Shown in pieces: positions 1 to 12,838 of a stretch of 64,000 nt of DNA. A program made the translations under genes and the position numbers. Every line of letters starts with the position of its first letter. The first letter of the stretch is position 1. The notes below the pieces were generated by a model. That model was given only the letters and a program-made list of their open reading frames with translations, had not been told where the DNA came from and did not search any database. The DNA is from Neospora caninum Liverpool (lineage: Eukaryota > Apicomplexa > Conoidasida > Eucoccidiorida > Sarcocystidae), in NCBI RefSeq assembly GCF_000208865.1, contig NC_018394.1, positions 62,001 to 126,000 of the forward strand, written 5' to 3'.

Positions 1-558
1 TGGGACTCAGTGGCTGCGCCCACGTATCGATAGGCAGAGATTTCAACAGATTGACTAGATACGACCACGGACTGATCGACTAATCTACCGAAGAGCCGTA
101 GCGCTACTTAAAGGATAACGAGCTATGTAGTTGATGTTCGGGTCTCTTCGTGAGCGCCAAAGGTACCGAAGGAAACGTATCTGTTAAACGCAGAGGCAAC
201 GTCCGCAGAGACGCAGAAGCAACGGAATCCCACCTATGCAGGCGCGCTTCAGACCCGAGACACGGCAGAGGGACTAAAAACGGGTTCGTTACTTGAAGCG
301 CCTTCTGGGGTCCGGAGGACTCAAACGAAGTGAACACGCCGTCCACGGGAAGTTAGCAAAGAGACTCCTCGGGCGCGGGAGGAGTGAGGAAATGCTCTCT
401 TTTTTTCGTCTTCATGGGCGGCAAAAGAAAAATTGCCACTGACTGGAATGGAAAAGCAGACTGAAGAACCGGACAAACTATCATCTCAATTTTTAAAAGG
501 CAAGGCGCCCACATTCGCACCCCCGAAAACCTGAAAGAGGGAAAAGGAAGATACCCAT
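1..558. other. No gene seen; probable 3' UTR of UROS and spacer
   Basis: The stretch follows the stop codon of the minus-strand uroporphyrinogen-III synthase gene and probably holds its 3' UTR. Short open frames on both strands have no recognisable domain, and I could not link any of them by splice sites to the neighbouring gene. Confidence 0.5.
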
Positions 559-3500
559 TCACTGCGGCGACTGATCCGTTCGGTGGGTCGCACGTGCCTC
601 TAGAGACGCCATGACGTTCGAGGCCAGCAAATCCTCCAAAATTGCCTGATCCCTCTTAAAGACCCCACGTGAGGCCTCGGTTCTAAGCAGAGGAACTTCA
701 ACGACCTTCATGACAATGTTGTGTAAGTCCCCGCCCCCACGACCATGCCCTGTCTCCCCTATCACGCTTCCTTTCTCGGTTCCCATTCCTCCTGTCTCTG
801 TTCCCACTCCTCCTGTCTCCCATTCCCTGCTCGCGATGCTGCTTCCGCCTTTGCTACCTCCGGCCACGACGGTACGCTCCTCCCCTCCGCCGGCGCACCC
901 TCTCAAAGCAGAGGCTGCCGACGCATTTGGAGAAGAAGAGGGAGAGGTAGAGGGGACAGACGAAGGAGATGAAGAAGGCGCGAGAAGGGAAGAAGTTTGC
1001 TTTTCGTCTGCTTGGTTCTTGGCGGCCTCTGTGTCAGCTTGGAGTGCGTTATTGAGGGTAGAGAAATCGACAGGGACTCCTTTGTTCCTCAGGAAGTTCA
1101 CCAGTTCCATGTTTTTTCCTTCTTCTCTCGTTAAAAGAACAAGCACATGAACTTTTGCCGGCTTCGTCGTTTTGAAGCGGCAAGCGCCTCCGTCTTCTTC
1201 CTCTCCACCTTCCGCCTCTCTGCTTGCTGCATCGACGTCGCCTTCACCCTCCTGCGCGTTGCAGCCCTCGTCCCTTGTTCTGTTTTCCTTTTCTTTTTCG
1301 ATGTGGTTCTCGATCACCTGAAAAAGCGTCTCGGTCCAGTTCACGAGACCCGGCTGAGAAGCCGCAACGACCTTGGCAAACCCTGCGGGCCACAACGAAC
1401 GACGAGGCACCCGTGAACGGCACGTTTCTTCGAGCGTATATGTACTGTGTCTCTCAAGTCACGCAAATGAGAACACCGCGTCTCTCACAAGGAACAAAGG
1501 TGGGACGTAGAAAAAACGATCAAAACGTATGTGTGGCCTTTTTCTCGCTTCTGCGCTTCACTTCGACACACCAAACCACGTGCGTGTTCGCTGTGGTCGG
1601 AAGCGTGCGTGACGATCAGCAAGAGAAACGACCGTGGCCCGGGGGAAAAGCAGAGACTGTGACCGGGCGAAACGAACCGGCAAGAAGCCGATAAAAAAGC
1701 ATCGGAAGGAACCCGCGAACAGCGCGAAACGTGGCTGTCTCCGTTCCTCCTGGTGACGTTGCCTTACCTGCGTGGCGGGCGGCGGCCGCAGTCGTCGGGC
1801 CGATCGCAAGAGCCACGAGTTTCTGCGCTTCGCGCTTCCGCCTTTTCTCTGCTTCGCGTCCTTCAATGAGGCTGCTCTTGCATTCCTCCAGCAGACGCAT
1901 AAAGTCTGCTTCCGTGGACAACACGTGGCTGATATCCGCGCGAGGCTGCGTCGTTCTCTCGGCTGACGCATGTGAGCCCTGAGGAGCCGGCGGAGAGGAA
2001 GAAAATGGAGAGGCAGGGGGAGAAGCGGAGGCAGACGAACGGCCGGACGACTTTTTTCGGCCAGGGGCCGTGATGATTTGCTTGGCTCCGGCGTGGATCG
2101 CTGTATACGAAGGAAACACCGGCGCATGCAGATGGGACTCTTCCAGAGGAAGTCCGTTCGCAACCCAGCTCCACACTGCGGACGGACTGGCGAGCATGAC
2201 AAAGGCCAGAGTGGCTGCGTCTTGCCCTTCCTCCCCTTTGGGTGCTTGCGTGTGCGCTTGCGATCCCTCGCGGTCTCGGGCTTCTTCGCCAGGCTGCTGT
2301 CCCCGTGCACGTGCTGCTTCCCCGCTTGTTGCCTGCGAGGTTTGTCCTGTTTCTCCTCCCCTCTCGGCACCCTCAAGCGTGGAGATCGTGCGCGGTGCGC
2401 CCGCACGTCCCGGGGCCTTCTGCCGCTCCGAAAGAGCCTTTCTGAGGGCGTCCAGCAACGCCTGCCTTTCTTCCAACGACAGCATCCGCTGCGTTGTGGT
2501 GTAGAGGTTCAAGCGCTGCAGGCGGAACAGAGGCAGCGACGCCCACGAACCGGTTTCGCTTCTCTCTCGTTTTTCACCCTCATCTGCGCCTCTTCCTGCC
2601 GTGTGCCTTTCTCTGCCTTCGGTCCTGCTGTCGCTTGGGCTCCCCCCTTCAAAGCCTCTTTGGGTTCTTTCCCCCCCTGCTTCACTAGATAAAGAAGCGT
2701 AGCCGTTTCCTTCTGACACCGAGGCGTGCTTTCGTGGGGACACACATGGAAGCTCGCTTCTGTGGATGCCTGCACGGTCCACGGCGTCGTCAATCCGCCC
2801 CTCGTTCGAGTGTATGTACACCTCATCAGCGTCGCTGTCCTCGGAGAGGCTTGGCTGGCCGCAGGCCCGCGGTGCCAAAGAAACGGACACATGTTTCGCG
2901 CCTAAAAGCGGGCCAAGTTCCCCCAGTTTCCTCTCCGCTAAAGTGACCGCAAGGCCCTCGGCAGCCAACGCGGAGGCTGGCCAAAGCACACGGGTTTGCA
3001 GCCAGCAAGGACAGCAAACAAAGGCACGGCGCCTGTCGGGGGGCCCGCACGACACTGCAATGCGCTGCGCTGGAGTGTACGTACACCAGGGATCGGCGTG
3101 ACCAACATCTTCCAAAGGTCCAGTGTGCTGTTCAGACACGTGCGTACCCCCCGCGCTGCTGCCAGAGACGAGATCTCGAGAATCTTCAGAGCCTTGCATA
3201 CAAAGAAAGGAAAAAATTGGGGGGCGTGGAGGCAAGTCAGCGGCGAGACTTGAGGCAGTAGCTACAGCAGGAGACCAGGGAGAGAAAAGTGTCCGAAGTG
3301 CATTCAAGGCGCTCTGTTTCTCATCGCCTGAAACATGCTGGGAGATGTGAGAAAACAGCACGCGTTCTCCCTGTCTCGCTTCTGTCGAAGCGCTTCCGCT
3401 TGGCGTTGCCTGTTTCTGAGGCAATCTCTGCTCATCAGCTCTGGACCTAAGACGCTGGCCTGACGCGCTCGAACCACGGTCCTCTCCTTCCACATTCGCG

Positions 3501-4729
3501 GCTGTCTCTCCTTCTCCATCCTCGGTGTTGTCCTTCCTGTCTGCCAGTCCACTCCCCGCTTCGTTCGCCTCTGCGTCCGCTTCTTTTTCTCGCTGGCGAC
3601 AGATTCGCAAAAAACCTGAAAGCAGCGTCTCTTCAGCAGCGCGTCGAGTGCCGTCGCCGACGCACACGATTGACCCTCGGGGCAGGCTGTCGAGACACCA
3701 GGAAGAAAACGACGGAGGAGCGACAGCACGAGAGAGAGACAGGGACGATAGAGAAGACGGAGACGTAGACGGCGAAGCAGGCAGTTCAGAGGCGCTAGAA
3801 GGAAGAAGAGAAGATAGCACGCGTTCCCAGCTGCGAGCCAAGACGCGCGCTGATTCCGGAGACGTGAGGCAAAGATAATCGCAAGAAAAAAACACGGCGG
3901 CCGCAGCAGGAGAAGCCGAGGGCTGACGCGTCGGAGACAGAGACGTGGGCGAAGAGGGGACAGGTGAAGAATGGACTGAAGGAGAGGGGGAAGAATACAA
4001 AACTGAAGAAGCCGAATCCCGATGCGGTGGCGAGACACCGGAGGACGAAGAGTGAGACAAAAGCGAGGAACGAGAGGGCAACGTTGACGACTGAAGAACG
4101 GAGGATCGGGAAAAGGGATGCATGCGCTGAAGCGGGGACAGAGCGCGACAGGCAACGTAGGAGGGAGAGGCGATCTCGAGGCGACACTGGAGACTGTGTT
4201 TGCGAGCGGGACCAGAAAAGAGAGACAAGAAAAGGCGCGAAGATCGAGGAAAGGAGCCCCGCGCGAAGGTGGGAAGCGAGGCGGAAGACGAAGGTGGGAG
4301 GGCGAGCGACAAGGAACTGCGCCACGAGCGCGAATCAAGAAAGGCTACACGTGAGGAAGAGGCCGAAAACAGAGGGGAAGAAGAACCCGAAGCGGCAGGA
4401 TGGAGAGGAGACAGAGGAGACTGAGGAGACAGAGAGAAACCAGTTGACAGGGGCTCAGCAGACGCTGGAGACACAAAAGGAAACCAGACGGGAGTTGAAA
4501 ACGCGGAAGGGGAACGGGGGCTGGCGTGGGCAGCGAGGGAGAAGGCGCCGGCTGGAGGAGTTGCAAGGACGGAGAGGGGAAGAAGAGCGAGAGGAGAGAG
4601 ACGGAGAAGAAACAGAACGGATGCTGAGACAGAGCGGCGTCTCGCGGACAAGAGTGCAAGCAAGCAGACAGAGGAGAAGATGCAGGATCTGTCGAGAAGA
4701 GAGGGGGGAAACGGCCAGGAAGGGTCCAT
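559..4729 (-). CDS. UROS: Uroporphyrinogen-III synthase (HemD/UROS), plastid-type leader, apparently permuted
   Basis: The enzyme closes hydroxymethylbilane with inversion of ring D to make uroporphyrinogen III. In Toxoplasma this step is placed in the apicoplast. Exons are 1768-4729 and 559-1382, joined by a phase-1 GT-AG intron (GCAG/GTAAGG to CCGCAG), giving 1,261 residues; the family usually has about 250-300. The first in-frame ATG is at 4729. Residues 1-60 hold two hydrophobic stretches around an Arg cluster, followed by a long Ser-rich, acid-poor region, as in a signal plus transit peptide. HemD landmarks in order are DYLCLTSPESARVL (about 284-297), SIVCVGDGTRRAAEE (about 353), the conserved Tyr in LNLYTTTQ (about Y743), FVMLASPSAVWSW (about 843) and ALAIGPTTAAAARHAG (973-988), then GFAKVVAASQPGLVNW after the splice. 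Acidic and Ser-rich insertions separate them. The usual N-terminal strand and helix are absent before residue 280, and a match lies at 1064-1092 (see findings). The identification is strong; the exact start is less certain. Confidence 0.85.
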
Positions 4730-6444
4730 GACGGGGGGAAAAGGACAGGAGACAGAACACGCCGAGGAATGCACAGGAGCAGAGGCAAGACGGGGATGGT
4801 GAGTGAAGAAGGGAGGCGGAAATGAGGAGGCGCGGAGGAGGAACTGCAGCCGATTGAGACGGGGTGGAAAGAAAGATTTCGTGAGATCGAAGGCGAGGAG
4901 ACCTGAGACGAAAGACCCAGGACAAGAACCGGAATTCACAGGGTCACACAGAAGGGGCTGCGTAGTACAGGCCGCATGCGACGAGGAGAGAAAAAGGGAG
5001 AAGGGAGACAAGACACGGGGGAAGACCACTGACGGAGACGAACGTTCGGCGGGCCAGCAAACACGAGGACCGGATGCCGATGCCGCCAGATGTGGATGCA
5101 GTGAAGACACCGCGAGAGCCCATCGAAGCCGACACCGAAAGAGAAAAGAAGGCGGGGAAGACGAGGCCACCTGGAGAAAAACGAGGAACCGCTCCCAAAG
5201 GAATTGCGGCACACCGCGAGACGGGGCTGCGGCGGAGACACGGCGAGAAGATAAACAGAACACACAAGCAAAGCGCGAAGTACAGCAGAAGAGGTTCTGC
5301 TGACCAAGAGAAGCAGGAAACTGGTGAAAAGCAAAGAGAGAAGGTGAGAGAGAGAATTATGCAGCAAAGGCAGCAGGAGAGAGAAAGAGGGGACAGGAAG
5401 CGATGACACGCACCTTGTCGAGCTGTACCGGGAAACCAGCGTCTCCGCTGTCTCTCCGCCGATACTCCCGAGAGCCGATTTTTCTTTTCTGTGCATGTGC
5501 ATGCGGACGAAACTTTTTGCAAAGAAGTCCATCCTTTACCCAGGTGTTTCGTCTCCACTCACGTCTCTCGTTTTCTCCTCGAAGTTGTCTTCTCTCCTTT
5601 CTTTGTAGAAGCGAACGAGCGCTCCACGTCCTTCACGGGAGTTCAACTGCGACAGGGGGACCTCAGCGAAAAGTAGCGAAAATTATCTCGCCGTTTTCCC
5701 CCAGTGTTTTCAAACGAAAAAGGAACCCAGAGAAGAATGCCTTGACGGAGACACGCGCCAGCGCGTCTCCGGTTGCTGGCCCTTTCTCGCTTTTCCCATT
5801 TTCCCAAGTCTCCGCCTGGTGAGAGTTCTCTTCGCTTTCCCGTTGCTTTTTCTCGGCCAACCAAGACTTGAGACCATCTGGCCGAGGCCGGACGAAAACG
5901 AAGCAGAGAGAAGCGCAAAACACGCGGCCTTTTCTTTCTTTTTTTCGTCGCCCCACTGCAAGGAAAATCTGGAGGAAAGAAGAGAGAGGAAGACAGAGAC
6001 AGGGGCGACGAGCACACAACTCGCGCGCGCGCGAAAACGTGCGATAACCCCACAACCGATGACTACGAAAAGACGGGGTGCGCATAACTCTCAAGCACGC
6101 AGGAGACAAAACGCCTCCAAGTTTTCCAGTTTGAGGTGACGAGATCCGCCCCGCCCGGATGCTGAAGTGGTGCATCTTTTTGCTGTCCAAGGAGACTAAC
6201 GCGGGGAGGCCTCTCAGAAATCTCTCGAAGCACAAGGCGTGAATGGCTCCTAAAACACATGTCAAGAAACGAGAAAGCCGGCCCCATACACGTCTAGAGA
6301 CCAAGGTTTACCTTTCATCTTTGGATTCAGGCGGCTTCCCAGGAGAAACCGCCCTTTTTGTTGCCGCTCTTTAGGTGTACCGGCATCGCCTCTCGGGCGT
6401 CGTATCTTCCGCCTCTTCCGGGCCTGTCTCTTTGACTGCTCGCC
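4730..6444. promoter_or_regulatory. Shared divergent promoter and 5' UTR region of UROS and PUS7
   Basis: This 1.7-kb spacer separates two divergent start codons, so it must carry the promoters and 5' leaders of both genes. It contains TGCATGC at 5498-5504, a motif known to be enriched in coccidian promoters. No TATA box is expected in this group and none is obvious. Open frames here have no domains and I take them as chance. Transcription starts cannot be placed from sequence. Confidence 0.45.
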
Positions 6445-9400
6445 ATGGATGCCGACCAGCCCCATGTTTCTTCTTCTCCCTTTTTCCCCTCACCGTCTTC
6501 CGGAGCGCGTCCTCCGTTCGTGGGCTCTGCACGCTCGTCTTCGCCTGGGAGTGGTCCTGGTCCCAAGAGAGATGACAAGCAAGTGAGCGAGCGCGCCATG
6601 CTGAGTCTCTCTGACTTCTCCCGCCGAGTGGGCATTTCGCAGTTTGTCGCGTCTCGCGTTTCGTTTTCTGGAAACGAAGTGGCGGAGACTCAAGACGCAA
6701 GGCAGCTTAGCTGCGTTGCTGTCGATGGGGAGACAGAGGGGCAAACAGCGGAACGGGAAGCAGACGACCTAGGCAGAGATGCGGGCGACGATCAAGGCGG
6801 GTTCTGGGGGTCTCTGAAGACTCTGTATGAGGACTTTCAGGTGTATGAACACTCCGAGTGGGACTGCACGTGCCTGCGTGAGCAACGCGAGTGCTCGCGC
6901 TGCATGCCGTCGCTCCCCAGAGGGAAACCGCTTTCGTCGCCCTCGTCCACTTCTTCCGATTCTTTCCTTCCTTCATCGGGCTGTGCCTCCGTCTCTCGTT
7001 CGGACGATTGTCAGAGGGACCCATCACCTCCCAGCAACGCGGAGACTTGCAAGTCGCTGAAAGACAGGGCGAACCTCACGGAAGGCAACCCGCAGCTTCG
7101 AGAGCCGTGCGCATTCGGCTGCTGGTGTCGGGCCTTCGGAGACAATCCAGAGACGGCGCCTCTTCGTCTGCCGTTCCTCGTCGATCCGTCAAAGTTGAGG
7201 AGACAGCGGGAAGAACACGAGCTTTCCGAGGCCGGGAGCCTGCAAATCGCCTCTTCGTTTCGCCTCTGGAGGACGGAAGCTCAGCGAGAGGCGGAGAGGG
7301 CGAGGCGAGGAGGCAACGCAGAGCCGCGCGGAGAGGAGGAAACGGGCGGGGAACGCGCCGACGGGACGGAGCAGGCAGGCGAGGCGAGAAATGTCAAACG
7401 AAGACGAGCGAATGCGTCGGCGGCGCACGCGCCGGCTGCAGATGAGAAGGGAAGTCAAGACGAGGAGAACAGCGGCATAGACACCAAAGGAGACGCTCCG
7501 GAGAGGAACGAGAACGAAGTGGGGAGGCAAGGGACTTTGTCCTGTGTTTCTGAGTTCGAAGTGCAAAATATCGAGGCCTTCGTTAGGGGCCTCGCATGGT
7601 GTTCTGAGGTGTACAGACACCACGTCGCAAATTTGCCAAAGGGGCTAGAAGCGAGCGGAGCGCATCTCGGTGAAGGGAGGCCGCAGGACTCTTTGCGCGA
7701 GGGGAAGAAGGGCGACAACGAGGACGATTTCTGGTTGCGACGAGCGACGCGAACAGCGGCTGAAGCTGAGAAGGCCGCGCATGTCTGCTCGTCAAGTCCG
7801 CCTCCTGTGCCTGCTTTCGTTGTGTCCCCCGCAGATTCGCAGCGACCGGTGAACGCTGAAAAACAAATTCTCTCACAATACGACCCTTCTAAGGCGCCCT
7901 GTCTCTGGATCCTGGGTGACCTCGCGGGCCTCCTTAGGGCGCAGTGCGAACTCAGGAGTGCCGCCGCGTCCAGTCCAGAGCAACGGGACAACGCATCGCC
8001 CCGTTCGCCTTGCTCGTCTCCCTCTGCCGTTCTTCCTTCTTTGGCTGAGTTACGGAAGGAGCTGCGAGGCGCCCTGCACGCCTTCGTTCGCGACCGTCTT
8101 CCCTTTCTCGTTTCTGAGTCGGCGACGCTGTTCTCGGCGAAGGCTGCAGCGGGCGGACGTCCTGGGGACGAGGGAAACGCTCGGCGAGGCGTAAAACGAG
8201 GAAGAGAGGACAATCCACTTGACGATGGTTCCAGCGATGAACAGACCGGAGCAGAGGGAAATGGGGAATCCGAACAAGAAAACGAACGGGGACAAGACGA
8301 GCGGAAGAACGAGGTGGGGGAGAATAAGAAGAGCACAAACACCAGCAGAGAGGAACTGAGTGCACTGCAAGGACTGCCTCCCACGAACCTGTCACTGCAG
8401 ATTGCGTTCATCTCTCGAGTTGTTGCCGCCAAAGAGACGGGGCTTGGCCAATCTATTTCGCCGGTGAAGGCGGATGCAGAAGCGGAGACCAAAACCGTTA
8501 AGGCGGATAGAGACGCGAACATCCTTGGAGGAAACGCCCACGAAGACGGACACGGGAACGAGAATGCACACGGGGATCAGAAGCAAATCGGTTATGGAGC
8601 GTCGCGGAATGGGCCGTGCGAGTCTCTCGCCGCATCGACGCGTTTCCCCTTCATCTCCCTCGGAGCTTGCTGGGCCCAACAGAGACGGGAGATCCTTCAG
8701 TTGAAGAAGGAAATTGAAGAAGAGTGCGTGCGACGGCGAAGCCTAGAAGGCAACGAACGAGCGCCAGCACTGAGGATGGCAACAGAGAATCGCCACTTGA
8801 TTTCGTTGTTGGAGGAGGCTGCGACGGAACCGCCTGGCGTGGCTGTGAAACTGACTCCCAAGCCCGAGTGTCGCCGGTTCCTCTTTCCGCCAGTTCTCTT
8901 CAGGTGTACAGACACCGCAAGCCGACAGCCGGACGTGTCTGGGGCGGCCCCCGCGACGAGTGCTTCTCTCGGCGGAGCGAGGAAGGACGGAGTCCAGCGA
9001 GGGGGGATGGGAAGGAACTCAGACGTCTGTATTCAGGCCGGTGTTTCTCGAGAAGAGAGACGAAAGTGCAGAAAGGAGATAGAAGCATTGCTCTTTCGCA
9101 GCCCGTGTGGACAGCAATCGTGTCACGAAACAGAAGAATTTGACAAGAAAAAGGCGGAACTGTTTGCTCGCCTCGCGTCGCACCCTGCTCTCTTGGATAT
9201 CCTTTTCGACCCATGCCGAGCTTCAGGGGGGACAAACAATTACGTCTCGGCTTCTTCCGGCGCTCGATGGCCAGCCGACCTCGGGATGTATCTACACTTC
9301 ATTCTCTTGAAAGTAAACCGCGATACATCGAATGCGCTACACAATATTGGCAGGGGACTGCGACGATACTTCCAAAGGTCTCTCGCTGTCGCTGGCACCA

Positions 9401-9810
9401 AGGACAAACGCGGAATCACCGTCCAGCGGTGCTCGGTTCACAAAGTAAGCAGTCGCAAATTCCCAACGTTTTGGCTTCTTTACACTGCGGACTTGTGTAC
9501 TGGGGCCACACTCCCATATATCTGCACATCTACCTACCTATATATATATTATTTATATATGTATACAGTTTTATGAGCTTCACCTGCTCAGCTTCCAGCG
9601 GGGTTGCTATCTGCAGGCGAGACCTTGCATATATATATATATATATATGTACGTATATGTGAGTTTATGTCAATGCTGTGCCATAGTCCGGCTCCCTCCC
9701 ATGCGGGTCGTACACGGTTTCTCAGAAGTGGACTGGAACAGCTGCGCGGTGTTAGACTTGCTGAACATTAAGTGTATTTAAACGGCTACGATTCCTATCT
9801 CACATATCTA

Positions 9811-9852
<42 letters not shown>

Positions 9853-12720
9853 GTCGCAGTTGAATTGGGAACTTGGGCCTGAGGAGCTGTACTGCCTTTG
9901 AAGCATACGCGAGAGAGGGCGTGACTTCACAGCCGCACGTGTGTGATAGAACTGAGACGTGGAGCGCCGTCTTGTGTTTGATGCACAGCAACGGCGCGTG
10001 TGTGTGTGGCATCATCGCGTTTTGTTTTCCAGGTGTCGGCGCCCGCCCTGCTGAATGCATGTTACTTGGACCATCCGTCGTGGGACTCGAATGTGTATAT
10101 TGCCCCTCTGGGGCACTATTCTCGGCCTCAGCGCCTCGGCGCCCTTCTCGGCAATTCGTTTCAAGTTATTCTCCGGAACGTCCGTCTTCCGTCTTCCGCA
10201 ACGCATGCCTGCCTTCCTTCCAACACACTCTCTCTCCCTTCTTCCTTTCCTTCCGCTTCACGTCGCGCGGTTGTCCCCCCAGGGTTTGTGCCGATCGTGT
10301 GCTGCGGCCCCGCTGTGCACGTCTTGGCGAGTCGAGTCGCCGCGGGAATGGAGACCATCTCGTCCCGGGGATTTTTGAATTATTTCGGTCTCCAACGCTT
10401 CGGCACGCATGCAGTGCGGACGTTCGAGGTCGGCGCGGCGCTGCTGCAGGGCGACTGGAAGGAGGCGGTCGCGCGAATTCTGGGGAAACGCCAAACGGCA
10501 TCCTCGACGTGGCAGTCTGCTGCGGCGTCGACGGGCGAGACAAGCTTTGCATGCAGCACCGATACGTCGAGGCCTTTTGCGGAAAAGAAGAACGGTTCGT
10601 CAGTCTCCGATGCATGCGGCGGCGTGGAAATCGGGGGGGCAGACGCGAAGGGAGAAGAAGGGATCGCCGGATGTGGAGCCGAGACTGAAAGAGAGGAACA
10701 GGGCGCTGCCGACGAAGGTGTGCGAGGAAAGGAGACAGACGCAGGCCAAGGGAAGGTGGGGAATGGATTTCAAGACGCACACCACCTTGACGAACAAGGC
10801 AAAAAGGAGGGAGGCGCAGAGTTGTCGCTGTGGGACGTCTTGCAAAAGACGGGGGACCCGCGTGTAGTTCTTGGACGCCTCGCAAGGCACCAGCATCTCG
10901 AGAGAGCGCTTTTGTCGTCTCTCTTGAAGTCACAGCGAAGAGGCGAAAGTGTGGCAGCGCGGGGGGAAGGGGGTAGCAAGCAGTGGAGAGAAGAGGGGAG
11001 AGCAAATGAGAGGAAAAGAGGCATGCCCAGGCGAGACGGGAACCGCCGAGAGGACGGCCCTCTGGGCAGTGCGGCTGGGACACACGCCGAAGACACGGAT
11101 GTAGAAGGCAGAGAAATGCAAGCACAGAGAGAAGAGGCGGAAGGTGAACGAGGGCAAGGTGACACCACGGTAAACGGGCAAAACGAAGATATGCAGAGAG
11201 ACACAACGACGAACGCAAAGCGAGACCAAGGGTTCACACGCGACAGCGTGGCGGTCTTTGAAGTGGAAGACTATTTTCGCGCGTTGCAAGAGATCCCTGC
11301 GGATTCGCTGCAGCTGTACGTACACTCGGCGCAGAGCGTCATTTTCAATCATGCATGCACCTGGCGGTGGAAGGCTCTCGGCGACAAAGTGTGCGTGGGA
11401 GACGTTGTTCGCGTTCGCTCGAGAGGCAGCTCCAGCGCCACGCCGTCTGCCGGCTCCACGTTGTCTGCTTCGTTCAGCGGCTGCGAAAATGGAGAAGCAT
11501 GTCCGACACCTGACCCAGAAGGAGTCGGCGGCAGATTTTTTTTCGACGAGGAACCAGGCGAAACAGGCGGTGAGGACGGAGAGGAGCATGGACACCAGAC
11601 TGTCAAAGTCATTGAGACAGAGGCTGAAGCTCAGCAAGCATCGATCTTTGATTTGGTCTTGCCTCTCCCTGGGGCAGATATCGTGTACCCGTCCCAAATG
11701 ATGGCGGTGTACAGACAGCTAGCGAGCGGTCTTTTGGGAGTCTCACTCGACGCCTTCACAACACCAAAAGACGATGTTTGTTTGGACGCGTGCGGCAGTT
11801 GCCCGAACCCGCGAGAAGGCGACCGAAGTCGCTCAGGCAGAGGAGGCAGAAAGGGAGACAGAGGGGGCAAACAACGCTCTCGCTTTGGAGCTTGCAGAGG
11901 GAGGGGTAGAGGAAGAGGAGACACTCGTCGGGGCACGCGAGACTGTGGAGAACCTGTGTGTGGAAACGAAGACGGCGGCGGGGACCGGACCTCCCCTGTC
12001 GTTCTGTCGCCGTCTGTGGGGCTTTCCATTTTAGGAATAAAGTGCAAAGGAAGTTACAGACCTCTGCTGGAGCGGGCGAGAGACTGCCAGTGGCAGCTTC
12101 TGCAGCTCCGCGCAGAGGCTGTGCATACACCTGCCTCGTTGCTTCTCTCAGACGTCGACTTGCTGCTGCGCCAGCGACAAACCGCGCCCCGGCGGTCATC
12201 CGAGAAGGCTTCGGCAGCGCGAGGCGTGAAGCAGGGAAGCGAATGCGCCAAATCGGAACTGGTCGGAGAGGCGGCAACGACACACAGGAAGCCTGGAAAG
12301 GATCAAAGTGTCGAAATTGGGGATGCGAGATGTGAGGCGAGACGGCCCAATGAGGAACAGGACTTCCGGGTTTCTTGGGATGAACCTCTCGACAGTACGC
12401 TGGTCCGGTGCATGTACCCCAGATATGACCAGGTTCAGATGGAGGAACAGGCTGGGGCGAGGCTGCAAGGCCAGCAGGCGGCGGCGGTAGCTTCAAGAAC
12501 AGACGGAGAGATCATCGTGAAGGACGGGAAAAGCAATTTCTGTCTCCTCTTGAGGCTGCGACTTCCTCCCGGCACATATTTCACCATGGCTCTTCGGGAG
12601 CTCATGAGAGCGAACGCCCCCGACGATGATGAGCTCGCCCACACAGCGGCTCGGACGGTAGTCACTCCAGAGGTCTCCGGGAAAGACACTTTCATTTCTG
12701 CCCCGTGTCCTTCAGCTTAA
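6445..12720 (+). CDS. PUS7: TruD/Pus7-family RNA pseudouridine synthase
   Basis: The enzyme isomerises uridine to pseudouridine in tRNA and probably other RNAs. Exons are 6445-9444 and 10033-12720 (phase 0; AAA/GTAAGC donor, TTTTCCAG acceptor), giving about 1,895 residues. The start is the ATG in CGCCATGG at 6445. The family signature lies at the end of exon 1: YLHFILLKVNRDTSNAL, then AVAGTKDKRGITVQ, whose Asp (about D987) is the catalytic residue of TruD enzymes. Exon 2 carries LGNSFQVILRNV, the RGFLNYFGLQRFGTH motif (about 1113), LQLYVHSAQSVIFN, LPLPGADIVYPSQ and the closing GTYFTMALREL, all in the usual Pus7 order. The ~950 residues before the core and several Glu/Gly/Arg-rich stretches between motifs are coccidian insertions; part of the N-terminus (FEVQNIEAFVRGLAW, and WILGDLAGLLRAQ) may be an expanded version of the normal N-terminal region. 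All key motifs are intact. The intron holds (TA)n tracts. Localisation is not predicted. Confidence 0.93.
9629..9648. repeat. (AT)n microsatellite in the PUS7 intron
   Basis: A pure AT alternation of 20 bases lies within the 9445-10032 intron. A second, less perfect TA-rich patch lies upstream at about 9535-9570. Confidence 0.9.
9814..9847. repeat. (AT)n microsatellite in the PUS7 intron
   Basis: An uninterrupted AT alternation of 34 bases in the PUS7 intron, probably length-variable between strains. Confidence 0.9.
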
Positions 12721-12793
12721 TAAGAAGCGGAAGCAGGGATGTACAGGGCGTACGCGGTAACCCAGCATCTCTGCGTGCATCCTTGTGCAATGC

Positions 12794-12838
<45 letters not shown>

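Noticed and set aside
104..346. Minus-strand frame beginning MDGVFTSFESSG, resembling the FTSPxxA motif of UROS
   Set aside because: It raised the idea that the permuted segment belongs to a second UROS copy running off the left edge. There is no acceptor before it, a stop separates it from the upstream exon, and the rest has no HemD features. I treat it as chance.
4730..5263. N-terminal extension of the UROS frame upstream of 4729
   Set aside because: The frame stays open, but the first in-frame ATG is at 4729; the apparent earlier start at 5263 is GTG.
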